A stretch of DNA of 64,000 bases from Phymatolithon calcareum (Eukaryota; Rhodophyta; Florideophyceae; Hapalidiales): assembly GCA_977006965.1 (NCBI GenBank), contig OZ345352.1, forward strand, positions 4,650,001 through 4,714,000. The letters are read 5' to 3'. Shown piece by piece: positions 43,400 to 55,130 of the stretch. The notes under the pieces are model-generated. The model made no database searches, was not told where the DNA came from, and was given only the letters and a program-made list of their open reading frames with translations. Position numbers and translations under genes: made by a program. Within the stretch, counting starts at the first letter, position 1; every line of letters starts with the position of its first letter.

Positions 43400-44370
43400 T
43401 CGAACCGGCTAGACTTCGTATTTCTCTACAAGACCGTAGTGATTGTTCCTTGAATGCAGGGTTTGAAATTGCGTTTACGCAGTGACAACAGGAGCCAGAA
43501 TACATGGCAGGAAGCAAAAGCAAATCCCATTGTTCACCTTCGAGCAATAGAGACAATTCTAGTGCAAAAATTCAAATAAACGTCTATTTGGGCGCCCGTC
43601 ATACTGAAAATACTAGGATATCTTATTGGCTCGGCAGCTGAAGGGGAGTAAAATATACAAACTTGTAGCCTCCACGCCTGATAAGACTTTGACATTTTGT
43701 ACAAGACCATAGTGATTTTTTCATTGAGTGTAGGGATTGAATTTTTGTTTATGTAATGCCATCGGTGTGTAGAATACAAGCCCAAAAGAAGAGGCAAATC
43801 TCATTGTGCTCTTTCGAGAATGAGAGACAATACTAGTGTCAAATATCTCAAAAGAGACTATTCGGGTTCCTGTCATATTTAACATAATGGGAGATAGGGT
43901 GTTGGGGAGCACAAACCATGGACTTGTAGCCTTCACGCTAACAATAATCATTCCATATCCGTTAGAGTCAATCATGATGACATAAACAGTAGTAAACCAG
44001 TCATTAACTGATCATAATCTATGGTCCTGTACCAGACCGTGGTGATTTGATCACTGAGTGCAGTATTCTAAATTACGGTGACGCAGTTTCGTTAGGGTCC
44101 AGAATACAAGGCCGAAAGCAATGGCAAATCCCCTTGTACAATTTCGAGAAACAGAGACAATGCTAATTCCAATGATTTCAAAAACGTCTTTTCGGGCGCC
44201 TGTTATACTTAACATGAAGAGATATCTCATTGCACGGCAAGATTCTGGTAAGAAAAATCATTTCCCTGTAGACTCTGCGGCTGGTTAGATCCAAATTTTT
44301 TTCCTGGTAAGAGTAAACTATGATGTCCATGACTGTAGTAGAACAGTTTCTGGCTGGTTTTCTATTTCCT
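43400..44370 (+). repeat. Three tandem copies of the R300 repeat
   Basis: Copies lie at about 43410-43660, 43690-43990 and 44030-44350. Each runs through gtgatt, gagtgcagg(g)ttt, a cagtg block, ccagaatacaaggc, aatcccattgt, gagaaacagagacaa and gcgcctgtcata. They are diverged (roughly 70-75% by eye) and have lost any frame they may have had. Confidence 0.75.
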
Positions 44371-44489
44371 GTCGCGTACTTACTATCAAAGAGAATTGAG
44401 TTCATACGCAAAATATTTTGTATTTATAATCACCGATAGGATATCTGTTTTGGATGGGACTCCAAAGTATCATAGATCCAAGTGCATGG

Positions 44490-45170
44490 TAGAGGAAAGT
44501 GTATCCCGCATATATAGAAATGTTTCTGTACATATCAATTACATCCATTAATTTACTTTTTCTTTACTCCGGCAGGATATAAAACGGTCTAGGGGCTCAC
44601 CTGATTCTGCGTACTCAGGATAATGGGAAGTACATCTTCTATTATGACGGCCGAATCATTCTTACTGAAGAGTAGCAATTTGGCAAAACGGAAATGGAGG
44701 AGCTAGTGAGGAAACAGAGTATTCATGAGCTGGCATCGATAACGCCTTCCTCTTCGAGAGTACAGGGGAGAACTTGAGAATAGTATGCAGGATATGAGGT
44801 GCACGGAGCACAAAGCACGTGTAGGAAGGAGCGCTCACTGTGGTAACGGTCAGAACGCAGACCCGGCTTATCGCCTTTTCTGTGTTTCTCTATAGCTTAC
44901 ATAGCCGATGCTACCCACGTCAATACAATTTGAAGCACGAGACCTTTTCATCTCCAGCTGTGCGCATCACATTGTGTATATATACTCTCGTGTTCTCTGG
45001 ATATGCAAAAAAATGTGACTCACGTGACGCCCGGATGTTGCTTCTGTCTGCAGGACGGAAGTCTTGATTGGTCTCAAAAAATCTGCAATCTATGCATCAA
45101 TAGCGTGCTTTGAAAACTTAACTGCGGCCTTCTTTGCGAAGATTTGCATTTTGTGAGATGTAAACAAGTT
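44490..45170 (+). repeat. ~1-kb module, copy 1 (partner 47190-48010)
   Basis: Shared blocks occur in order with the 47.2-48.0 kb copy: ctgtacatatca, catccattaattt, ccggcagga, aaatggaga-agctagtg, ctccagctgtgcgcatcac, gacgcc-ggatgttg and gcaatctatgcatcaat. A polypyrimidine tract followed by CAG is kept in both copies. No convincing frame. Confidence 0.75.
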
Positions 45171-45478
45171 CTTACTCGATCACAAATTTGCAATAAATTT
45201 GAAAAGATTTCATCTAAGTAGGCACATTCCGTCAGCAGAGGCGTGCCGGTCGACGCCAGGTATTCTGTAGATAGCAGTAGCCCTTTGAATTTGGTTTATA
45301 TATTCGTCAGGATTAGTAGGGTAGGTAGTAGGATAGGTACCAGGCTTGATACCTGGCTAGGTAGCATTACTGATCTTCCCATTCACCCGGTGGTAGTTTA
45401 TATTTCGTCAGTGACGTTTACGAGCCCCTTTCTCACTCAAGTGCCAACCTCTCACGAACAAATCCATCTTTCACAAAA

Positions 45479-45952
45479 ATGCCGACGCGGATGGAGCTCA
45501 CTCTGGATGAGAAGCTGAAGCTGAAGATTGGGAAGCTTGAGGCGAAAATCTCTCTTCGCGATTATACTTATCGCGAGATAGGGCGTGTCGTGCGGTCTAA
45601 TGCGAATAAGAAAGCTTTACCGCGGAGCTGGCTTTAGCAAGGGTATAATCGCTTCTGCCCTGCCCCGTTTGATTATAGAAACTTCCATAATTCTATTCCT
45701 AAACCTCTGATCGTGAAGCTGAAGAGGATGGAGAGCAGACTATTCAATGGTGAGCAGTTCGAACCTACCGAGCTTGGTCTTGACAATTTCGAGAGGGTCT
45801 CGGCAGAGCGTGGAGACTCACGAACTAAGTACACATATCTGACACAACTCCAGATCCACAATAACTCTATAAAAGAGTTCTATTCCCTTGCTCATGCCTG
45901 CCTAAGAGAGCGAGTTGAAGAAGCAGCAGGAAATAACAACAGAGTGTGCTGA
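45479..45952 (+). pseudogene. Unknown ORF with helix-turn-helix-like start, one in-frame TAG
   Basis: One phase from ATG 45479 to TGA 45952 is interrupted only by TAG at 45635-45637. The start reads MELTLDEKLKLKIGKLEAKI and then SLRDYTYREIGRVVRSN, which has the look of a helix-turn-helix of transposase type. The rest (LFNGEQFEPTELGLDNFERV) is unassigned. A frameshift at 45950 would extend the frame by about 26 residues (LKRFEYSLLELFDKTTVQDK). It lies inside the repeat-rich 43-48 kb block. Confidence 0.45.
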
Positions 45953-46579
45953 AGCGATTTGAATACAGCCTTCTGGAGCTCTTCGACAAGACAACAGTCC
46001 AGGACAAGCCGATATCCTCGGTTTTTGGTAATTAAATACCTCACGAGTTGTATGGAATCGTTCCTTATTCTGACTGCTTTGCGGTTTGGAGAGTTCTTGT
46101 ACTGCTACTTCGCGAAGGGGGCTCTATCGATGGCGGGATTCATAATGATGGCGTTCATATAATTGAAGACGTCGGAGACTTTGCGATATGGACAAAAGAA
46201 CTATACACTCTCTTCCGACTAGTATCAGGAGCAAGCGAAGGACGTCTCTTATTTTATAGTTCTAGATAAAGTAAATGGTAAAGAACAATAAAATAGTTTC
46301 ACGCAATTCTGATATTTGGCATTGCTCCACTGAAATGTAAACGAGTTGAATAGTCATTTCTTTACTCGTGCTCTCCGAATTTGTAAAGCTAACATGCAGG
46401 TGAATTAGTTTCTTCGCCAGCTGCGTCATCAAAGTCGTGTCCAGGGCTTCAAAATAAACTGGCTCAAACATTGTTCTTTTTTATGTATATGCACCAAGCT
46501 GAACGAGGTTAGGAGGACATTTTTGGGGTATGAGCCAGCTGTATTCTCCTGCCTGAATATATTTAACCCGTTGCTGACG

Positions 46580-47115
46580 TGTTTCTGGAGTCTATCACAA
46601 GAACCCAAAAACCAATTGTGGATGCCGTGCTGTCAGGGCGGAGAATGCCTGAAGCCAAGGAAAATACCATTTTGCAATTTTGAGAAACAGGGACAATGCT
46701 AACGCCAAAGAGATCCATAAAAGTCTTTTTCGGTCGCCTGTCATACTTCACAAAACGGAAGATCTCAGTGGCTTGGGGGAAGAAAAATCATGAGCTACGA
46801 GTCTCTGCGCTTGGTCGGGAACAAAATCATTCTCTAACTGGTTAGAGTAAATTATGATGTCATGGAAAGTAGTAAACTTGTTTCTATCGATTTTGACTCT
46901 GTTGTGCTCTAATTACACAGCAGTGACTTGATCCTTGAGTGCAGGCTTTAGAATTTTGTTTATAAAGTGATAAAAAGGTGCAGAACACGAGGCCGGAAGC
47001 CAAGCAAAATCCCAGTTTGCAATTCTAAGAAAAAGAAACAATTCAAATTATAAAGACCTCGAAAAAGTCTATTCCGGCCCCTCTTGAAGCTTGCATGTTT
47101 AATTGGCCGTCATGT
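46580..47115 (+). repeat. Two further R300 copies
   Basis: Copies lie at about 46600-46880 (cattttgcaattttgagaaa, then cgcctgtcatactt) and 46900-47110 (gatccttgagtgcaggcttt, then aatcccagtttgcaattcta). They precede the second copy of the ~1-kb module just as at 44.0-44.5 kb, so R300 and module were duplicated together. Confidence 0.7.
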
Positions 47116-47189
47116 CTTCGCCGACCAAGTGGTCTTAATGATCCCCTACAGTCCTGGTGATAATCGAAACATGCCGGTGGAGTTCATGG

Positions 47190-48010
47190 AAGAAGAAATT
47201 GTATCTAGCACGAAGAACGGTGATGCTGTACATATCAAATTCATCCATTAATTTTCTTTTTCTAAAATCCGGCAGGAGCTCAAAGTTCACACTCAGCGAA
47301 AAGTGAGTCTCCAAAAAGACAATTTGAAGTATAATTTCTATTGCAAATGGTGAAACGTTTTAGATAATAGTGACATTTCGGCCAAATGGAAATGGAGAAG
47401 CTAGTGTGAAAAGAGGATCGAGGAAGTGAGATCGAAGGCGGCTCCCGCTCAGAGATCACAGAGGAGCATTAAGCGTTACTATACAGGAAAAGAGGTCCAC
47501 GGAGAACAAAGCACGCGCAGAAAAGAGTGCTTAGTGTGGCAACAGTCTACGACGCCGACCCCGGTGTGCCAATAACAACAGTTTGCGACTATTACCGCCT
47601 TCTCTGTGTCTCTCACTAGCTTGTATAGCAGATGCCACCCATATCACTCATAGTACTTCTGATGAATCTCATCTTGTAGCTCGAAAATTATTTTGAAAGA
47701 CGAGAGCATTTCAGCTCCAGCTGTGCGCATCACGTTGCACACATATTCTCACTTGTTAAGTGAATGTGGAACTGGAAAATGAATTGGGTGACGCCTGGAT
47801 GTTGTGTCTACCAGCAGTGCTTCCCGAATCGAGTGCGTGGGTTGCGATCAAACACTCGGTATGGTACATTTTGCGTCTGCGGGATGGCAGCATGTAACTG
47901 GTGGAACTACTGGGTTGTCACAAAGCGGCTGCAATCTATGCATCAATTGAATGTCCTGAAGACCGTACTTAGGCTTTCTGTGATACGTAGTACAATGAAG
48001 CGGGCGGAAG
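47190..48010 (+). repeat. ~1-kb module, copy 2
   Basis: Partner of 44490-45170. The copy contains an extra ~70 bases around 47640. A third, shorter echo (gctgcaatttatgcataat, then ctgaaaactagactgaggtc) is at 48205-48255. Confidence 0.75.
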
Positions 48011-48259
48011 CCCAGAAGAGCTGTATAGAAACGTCAACGAAAAATTTCACCGTGGGTGTGAGTGTATAGTTTTTTGAAAATAGCACCTATTCGTACGGCA
48101 CAACCGTCTCAGGAGGATGCCGGTTCAGTTGCATGCTTCAGTTGATTTGCCTCTACGAGATGTCATTATCTAATTGGTGTAAGTACTGGGTGGGTTTTAG
48201 AAAAGCTGCAATTTATGCATAATTTCCATATCCTGAAAACTAGACTGAGGTCTTCTATG

Positions 48260-49460
48260 ATGACTATGAGGAAAATCATAGAGGCCTAGAAGACTTGCAT
48301 AGTGCGAGGCAGAGAAATGCCAATGAGCATTCTCGCCATTGAAGACATCTCGCTCCTTCTGGGTAGCAAATTGATACATAATTTGTAAAGCACTTTTAAA
48401 TAGTGAATACACTATGTAGGGATACATAAAGACAAGATCAATGTGACACTGGTGTCTGGCATGCGAATTCAATTTATTTTTGCCCAAGCATGTTGAATTT
48501 ATTTGAAATTCTTTCTATGATAGGTCTCTGTGTCAGATTTTAATTAAATCATTGAAACGTGTGGCTTTGAAACTGCTCCGTTTCCAGATGTCCTCCACCT
48601 TTTGGCGTCGAGTACGAAGTAAGCAAAGCGTAAGGAACCGTATCATATGAGGATGGAAGCAAGTGAATTTTGATAAACGGCTACAGCAAGTGTTGAAATG
48701 CAGAATAGAATTTCAGATGTGAAAAAACACCTCGGAAGTCTTGTGTAATGAGAGACACGATCTTGATGCAGAGCAGATGACTGTTCAATTATCTCTGCAT
48801 AGTGTTGTCTCTACGTGATTATAAGACGAATAGATAATAGATTTTGAGATCCTGCAGATAATTGAAAGTGAGGGATAGTCTTACTAAACACTTTATGATA
48901 TACGTACTACTCTCTTGTCGAGTGTTGTGTGCAGTAGAAATCATCTTCGCGTTCTGAAAACGTCTCTTCGAGCTGTGAACGATACTATTGCTTCCTTTCA
49001 CACGGAGAGCTGTCTTCCAAGAAACACATAAACGCAGATTAAAGCCAATAAAGTCGCATTCAATTATAGAGTATTAGTAGTAGTTTTGCGCTACTATTTT
49101 GTACGGGAGTTAGTGAAGACGGAGAGATCAGAGCCACTCTTTCATCCGTCCGCGACTGGACAATGGCCAAGCGATTTCAGTTTAGATCGCGTTTACGAGT
49201 TTGCGCCATACCTGAGCATGCTCCCCACTCCGCAATATGCTTGCATGATGCACCTGAAGTTCAATTGAGAAGGCGCCCAAACTTCTCACCGAGGAAGACC
49301 GTATCATCGTATATGAGACTGCTTCCACGGAAGCATACTGCGCACTAATCTCGCTAATTGTACATTTTGAGGAAGTAACTCGCTGTCTGAACTCTAGGAG
49401 CGCTTGTCAAGCTTCAATTAATGGCGTGCAAGCACGCGCTCGGTTCAGACGTATAACGAA
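48260..49460. other. Spacer, nothing recognised
   Basis: AT-rich with short frames only. No repeat shared with the rest of the window was noticed. Confidence 0.45.
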
Positions 49461-49463
49461 AAA

Positions 49464-49790
49464 GTGGAAAGCTGGAAGCATGGCGCTCGTAAAGAAGGAC
49501 AGTGGGAAGAGGAGACAGTGGAGCAAGATGAGATCATTGCCTACATGGTCGGTAGAATGATGAATATTTCGACAACGCAGAAGAAAAGGTATCGCAAGCG
49601 ACGTTACGGCGAAAGTACAATACATGATATATTTGAAGCTATTTTCTTTCGCTTGAAGCCCCGTTTGGAGATACTCGTAGAGGAATCTTGTCGATATACG
49701 TGTAGAATCTTGGGTCTAATAAAAACTGGACTAATTTTACATAAACGAATTGTTCTAAAGCTCGTTACACTATACTATTGCATGGATTGA
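49464..49790 (+). CDS. Hypothetical fragment
   Basis: The 108-residue frame starts MESWKHGARKEGQWEEETVE and has a basic middle (QKKRYRKRRYGE). It could be the N-terminal part of an element protein. No family recognised; weak. Confidence 0.25.
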   Translation: MESWKHGARKEGQWEEETVEQDEIIAYMVGRMMNISTTQKKRYRKRRYGESTIHDIFEAIFFRLKPRLEILVEESCRYTCRILGLIKTGLILHKRIVLKLVTLYYCMD

Positions 49791-50338
49791 GCTCCTCCCT
49801 CTGGGCAGCAGAGCCTTTGCCGAGTAGTTTCCTGAAAGATATTTTCGGACCATAGCGAAATAGGGTTGTATAAGAAACCAAAGGATGTGGATATGGGTTA
49901 ATGAGTACACACGCTGGAGATATGACTTGGAAGCTGTTCGTAACATGTGCTTACGGCAGCACCACCGTGGTAGAGATGGCACAGAGAAAATCGTCACAAA
50001 TAAGTCCATGCGCGCTAAAGCACACGTGCTGGTCATTTGTTTGAACATTTCCCCTGTCCTCTACACTGGAGGTCGGTTACATACAAATTACTGGAAAAAG
50101 AAATAATTTTTTTGAAAGAGCCTAGTCACGTCCTGAGTACCGTGGTTGTGAACCATAAATCCAAATCCTCTTTTCTCAAATGTAAATTCGCTATGAAAAG
50201 AGAAGGACTATGTGAGCCGTAATTAATACTCTACAGTGCTCTGCCTGATGGTTCAATATGGAGTATCTCAGAGCATCTGCAAATCCATTGCTCTCTCGCT
50301 ATAAAGAAATATCTCTTGACATGCAGAGACGATTCTAG

Positions 50339-51016
50339 TCACGCATGAAGCGAAAACTGAAGAAAATGTATTTCAAGGAAAGGCATGCTGTTAGACCTGA
50401 TGAGTTCATCAGTAAATACGTCTCCGTGCGTGACATAGAGCCAGCTACTCCATCCATTGCAATAAATTGCGAATGGTGCACGTACAAGATATAAAAGAAT
50501 TCTTATCCAAGAACTAATACTCTCTCCAGGAAGGTTCAAGAAGAAACTGTCTACTGCTGAAAGTACCAGCAGCGATTGCTCGACAATCGAATCACGGCTG
50601 CTCGTACTCTCGTTTTCAATTAGATCTTGAAGTGGGAACAAGCCCATATGCTCAAGAATGTATCGGAACAGCGTAATAGTCTTCGAAAAGAGCTCAAGGA
50701 AATTCTCGAGGAGACTGAAAAGATGAAAGTCTAAATCGTCAGAATTAAGGACTTTCTGAACCGGAGGAAGAAAAGAAACATGGTCGGGGGAGGCCGTCCC
50801 ACTCGTGCTGCTCAGAAAAGTACCAAGAAAAAAATGGAGATAAGATACGCTCTCAATGGCCACATCATTCCGTTCCTGCTTCCTCCAGGAAGAAGCGGAG
50901 AACAGCTTTGATTCTATGGTTCTAAGCTGTTTAAAATTTGGTACAAGAAATAAAAATGTAGCACATTGAGATGCGACGATGGTGCAGACAGCAATATCTG
51001 TAGGCATCCTCGTCAC
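50339..51016 (-). CDS. Hypothetical protein, 225 residues
   Basis: This is one of the longest intact frames in the right half. The start MTRMPTDIAVCTIVASQCAT then FLFLVPNF is hydrophobic and could be a signal anchor. Further hydrophobic stretches lie near residues 145-160 and 170-185. It contains no motif I recognise. A second minus-strand frame upstream (51148-51345) with DLSQEYLPPVPQLRAVFIMG may be a separated 5' part. Possibly a decayed host membrane protein. Confidence 0.4.
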   Translation of the reverse strand: MTRMPTDIAVCTIVASQCATFLFLVPNFKQLRTIESKLFSASSWRKQERNDVAIESVSYLHFFLGTFLSSTSGTASPDHVSFLPPVQKVLNSDDLDFHLFSLLENFLELFSKTITLFRYILEHMGLFPLQDLIENESTSSRDSIVEQSLLVLSAVDSFFLNLPGESISSWIRILLYLVRAPFAIYCNGWSSWLYVTHGDVFTDELIRSNSMPFLEIHFLQFSLHA

Positions 51017-51584
51017 GGGTGCGGCTCACCTCTGGACAGTAGAAGACCGCTGTCTTCGTGGTGTAGGAAAATGAAGCCGTTTCGGGACACCTGCCCTCGG
51101 TCCTATCACTATCCTACTGCAACCTATACATCTAGTTCTATTTCTTTTTATTGGCCCATGATAAAAACCGCGCGCAGCTGCGGAACAGGCGGTAGATATT
51201 CCTGGCTGAGGTCGTGAACAGTTACTTTAGGCCCCAAGCAGTTAGGAGATGCTTTTATTTTGAAATAAAAACTATCTTGGCAGATACGGAGGTGAAGCGG
51301 TTTTTTAAGTGGTATGGCGCGTCGCAACGGGCAGACGCACAACATGTACTTGTCAGGACAGTGGCGGATGCATCTCCGGTGCTAGCGATAGCAGCGCGGA
51401 GTGCCGCGCAGCGTTAAAAACAAGCGTACGATGTATTTTGCCAGCTGGAGGGACAAAGCTGTTATTTATGGTGTAGTGCGTCACACGGGCACGGGCACGG
51501 ATTGATTTGCTCGGAGGAGCGGTAGATGGATTTCCGATGCTGTGCATCCCAGCCCGGCGGGTACGAACGCGCGTTTAATGAGTG

Positions 51585-51687
51585 TATGATTCTACACGTT
51601 CTTCAAAGTCAGAGAATTCAAAGCTGCATAATTTTCGAATTTTTGCAGCTTTGATTTCTGTGACTTTGAAGAACGCGGCGTATCATA
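51585..51687. repeat. H1 hairpin a (103 nt)
   Basis: Begins TATGAT, ends TATCATA. The arms cgttcttcaaagtca and aattcaaagctgcataa pair with their complements on the right. Short loop. Confidence 0.85.
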
Positions 51688-51918
51688 TATCTTGTCCAAG
51701 ATCCTACTTTATAATTACTTTTTCTGCAAGTCGCATCCATCCTGGCGCTCTTTCATTTCGGTTCGCCCACAGAAACTCGCAAGGTACTGCTGGAATGAAC
51801 TCCTGAACGCGGGTTTTGTGGTGCCATGCGCGTCGCTCTGCGTGGAAGGGAACATGGTTCGTCGGGATGGGCGCGACATGCTGAAAAAGACGCACGAAAC
51901 AGAATTTGGTAATGAGTA

Positions 51919-52021
51919 TATGATAACCCATAGTCTTCAACGTCACGTAAATCAAAGCTACATAGAATAGCAAATTATGCAGCTTTGAATTATGTGACTT
52001 TGAAGAATGTGGGGTATCATA
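51919..52021. repeat. H1 hairpin b (103 nt)
   Basis: Begins TATGATAACCC, ends GGGGTATCATA, with the stem aaagct-cata / tatgcagcttt inside. Its right flank (cttcttttacaagatcctac) is repeated inverted at 52091-52110, making a larger nested palindrome with hairpin c. Confidence 0.85.
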
Positions 52022-52086
52022 CTTCTTTTACAAGATCCTACATTGTATTTTAATTTTCCAGAAGCCGCAAAAATAATTAGAATGTC

Positions 52087-52190
52087 GGATCTTGTCAAAG
52101 AAGTATCATACCCCACGTTCTTCGAAGTCCCAGAGTTCAAAGCTGCATTTTTCCTAACTTATGCAGCTTTGAAATACGTGTTTTCTAAGT
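52087..52190. repeat. H1 hairpin c, partial
   Basis: Starts gatcttgtcaaagaagtatc atacccc, then the H1 stem; the right outer arm is cut off at tacgtg near 52180. It mirrors hairpin b. Confidence 0.75.
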
Positions 52191-52211
52191 ACTTCTGGAA
52201 CAAAGTCTTGG

Positions 52212-52342
52212 ATTTTGGCACACCAACTTCCCGATCGCGGAGAGTTTCGCTCTTAGAACAGATCTTTGCGCCTCGATGAGACCTTTCGAACAGTACTAAG
52301 CGCGTAACCATGGGCAAACGGGAAGTCGGTGCCCCGAAAACC
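52212..52342. repeat. H2 palindrome c
   Basis: The left arm ttttggcacaccaacttccc pairs with gggaagtcggtgccccgaaa. Member of the H2 family. Confidence 0.8.
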
Positions 52343-52480
52343 GTGGAATTGGTTCAAAAATCTATAGAAAATATCATTCTAAATTTAAATTGGCGACTTT
52401 CCCAAAAATAGAGGGCGCCAATTTTGCCCGCCAAAAGTTATAATCCAATTTTTTATAGATTCTTAGCCACACTCCACAGT

Positions 52481-52607
52481 ATTCGGCGCACCATCTTTCT
52501 CTTCGCGCAGAGTTACGCGCTTGCTACCGTTCCAAAGATCTCATGAAGGCCAGGAGAGTGGTACCAAGCGCGTAATTCCGCGCGAGCGGGAAGATGGTGC
52601 CCCGGAT
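52481..52607. repeat. H2 palindrome d
   Basis: The left arm attcggcgcaccatctttct pairs with ggaagatggtgccccggat; the inner arms gcgcagagttacgcgcttg and aagcgcgtaattccgcgcg pair. Confidence 0.85.
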
Positions 52608-53511
52608 CCGCGCGCTACGTTGAGAAAATTAGTATAAAGTAGATTTCTCTCCGCTCTGGTTTGAAATTCATATGTCATTCATGATTATTATGAAGGTCAT
52701 TTTCATTGGCTGCAATCGCATTGGCAGGCCAATAATATGCTGCCATACATTATTTACAAGTGCAAGTTATCAGCTTTGTCCGCCAGTAATATCTCGCCAT
52801 AAGACTTATACAAGCAACTGTCAACAGTACTCGATTTTACCTATTTCAACGTTGCATTATAAACGGTTATTTAAATTTTTATAACGTTATAAAAAAGTGG
52901 TCGTTAAGTATAAGCACGCTATAATCAAAACGTGGAACATTTTCCTTCCCAGGTTTGTCCTAAGTGTGCACTGGGTATCTTTTATTTCTGCCTCACCGAT
53001 GCTTTCCTGAAGTTCAATTAATGAATTCATACCTTGTAGTAATGTTCCAGTTTAGCTACGATATGATACATGAAGAGTCTTATATTATTGTGTTTGCTTG
53101 TTGAAATGGGGTTAAACTTGATCTTCAATGCGTCCCATGTTATCTGATTGTCCTCATGTTCTCAAGAATGATGGTTCACGGTTCTGAATATTCCAAGCTC
53201 GTAAACCGCATGTAGTAGCATTTGATACAGTGTGGATTTTGCTTGAAAGTATTTATTTTTTGTGTAGGGGTCCACTCCAGAATCACAAGCGCAAGTCTGT
53301 AATCAAGAGGCTATCATTTGAGTTTGTTAAAGAAGAGCAAAGTCCTAATATCTAACTGATATTGCCATCGGTGTTGTCAAGAACGCGGTGTCTGTTACTC
53401 AACAAGCTCCAGATAACTGTGGGCAGAAGAGATATACTTTCTTGTCAAATACTGTCCTCTAACTTAGCGGAGTAATCATCCTTGACAGGCGAATAGATTA
53501 TCACCGTAAAA

Positions 53512-54900
53512 TTGTGTGGAACTCCCATTTTCAACTTCGCGAGGCTAACAAATGTCACCGTAAAACCAATGGAGGGACTGTATCCAAAGTTCACAAAACG
53601 TGTCTTGATACGAGGTGAGCAGTGTTCTGCGGACGGAAGAGATCGAATTTTGCCTGTTGACCTAATGAATTTCAGTTCTTTATCATTGGGTTCTTACTCT
53701 ATCCATTATACCGTTAAATGGAGCTCTTGTCACTGTATATATAATGAGGAAGAAGTCTTTGCATCCCTGGGTGATGTTCAATATACAGTACTGCAGAATG
53801 ATGACGTAATGTGCGAAAATAGTTTGTTGAGAAAGAGTGTCATATCAAGGTGCTGCGGTGGCACTAATAGTGCAGCGAAAAACAAAAGAGCCGAGGAAGA
53901 CGCAGCAGTGAAGAATTTCGATCCGAAGACAAACGAAGACAATTGTATGTGGAAGTTGTGAATCTAGTTTCTGATAATCAGGAAGAACCATCTGAACCGA
54001 ACGGCAAACGTATCAGGGATGATAACGTTGGTAACAATGCCGTGGTTGCTTGAGAAACCTCTCGGTCGGAAGCTGGAACGAAGACAATGTCCGGGAAAAA
54101 GGCAGCGACGCCTGAGAGCGACAGGCAAGCAGTCACCGAGACCGTGAGTAACACGCATAGTAAGAGCTGTATCGTAAGAAAGTGGCAAGCGAAAGAAAGC
54201 TAAGGACGAAGGCGTTGAAACTGGTTGACGAGGAGAAAGTAGATGAAGCGGAAGATAATTCGCTGGAACGCGAAATGTAAACAAACTCTGAGCTTTCGAC
54301 TCCTTCGGCCAATAAGTCAAGCACTGGGCTCTCGCTAGCACAGGAAATAGACTGCAGCTTGAGATTAGAGGAAAAATGTTTCTGAGATGCCCTTGACACT
54401 CTACTAGACGAAGTGTAAGAAGAGAAGATGAGGATGGTGTTGCTGGACAGTGTGGGAAAGATGAAAAAATATCGGCGGGGAAAGGACTGCGGAAGACATC
54501 TCTGAGAACGAGGATTTGGGAATATGTGAAGCAATTTGATGAGGTATATGAATCGAAAAGTTTCCAAGACGACGCCATGAAGGGTTTGGCATCCTTAATG
54601 ATGGAAACCGCAGAGACGTTGAGAGCACCTGTATTAAGAAGTCGGGTTGTGGCTGAAATGGAGGGACATAGAGTGCAGGAGCCACAGAGAGCTTTCAAGA
54701 AGTATACTGAAAGAAAGTTTAAGCCAACAAAGGAGGCATCGTTCATCTTGGTGGGGACGGGAAGAGATCCATTGCCGCTATTCGTGTTGCCGCTGAGAAA
54801 TGTTTACAAAATCCGCATATGCGCTTACTATAACGAAACTAGCAGTATTATCTCAGAAGAAATCATACTTTACAGCGATAACGAATCTACATGGCACTGA
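53512..54900 (+). pseudogene. Element X coding region (copy 2), frame-broken
   Basis: An intact 149-residue frame (53512-53961: NFARLTNVTVKPMEGLYPKF, then SYSIHYTVKWSSCHCIYNEE) is followed by phase changes near 53945, 54180 and 54410. It then continues as KISAGKGLRKTSLRTRIWEY, then MKGLASLMMETAETLRAPVL, then SFILVGTGRDPLPLFVLPLR, to 54900. The total would be about 460 residues. The C-terminal block recurs at 36.4 kb and, inverted and diverged, at 56.3-57.2 kb; the N-terminal block recurs at 57395-57560. No known domain recognised. It ends right where the palindrome array begins. Confidence 0.6.
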
Positions 54901-55082
54901 ATGATACTCGTGCGCCGCTGCTGTCCAGCCAGAATTTTATCATCGGCAACGAGTGTACGTGGCCTGCCATGCTACGCCTGGGCAGCTGTTCCCCAGCTGG
55001 AATCATAGTTAATATCGACAACGCATCTACGTTACATTCTACGATACTTGTCGGCAGCAGCTGCCGAGCTCGTATCATACCA
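54898..55082 (+). repeat. Short-palindrome array of element X copy 2 (3 units)
   Basis: Three diverged units: tgatactcgtgcgccgctg; ggcagctgttccccagctgg; and gatacttgtcggcagcagct with gccgagctcgtatcata. Same place relative to the ORF as the 12-unit array of copy 1. Confidence 0.75.
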
Positions 55083-55130
55083 CTGTGGAAGGGGGCGGAA
55101 GAAGGACGAGATTGAGCACCCGCCGCCGCT

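Noticed and set aside
45296-45365. Possible hairpin around ggtaccaggc
   Set aside because: The stem is short and interrupted, in a g/t-rich low-complexity stretch; not better than chance by eye.
53964-54746. 260-codon minus-strand frame, the longest in its area
   Set aside because: It is antisense to the element X coding region, whose plus-strand reading is supported by conservation in three copies. The minus-strand frame is not preserved in copy 1.
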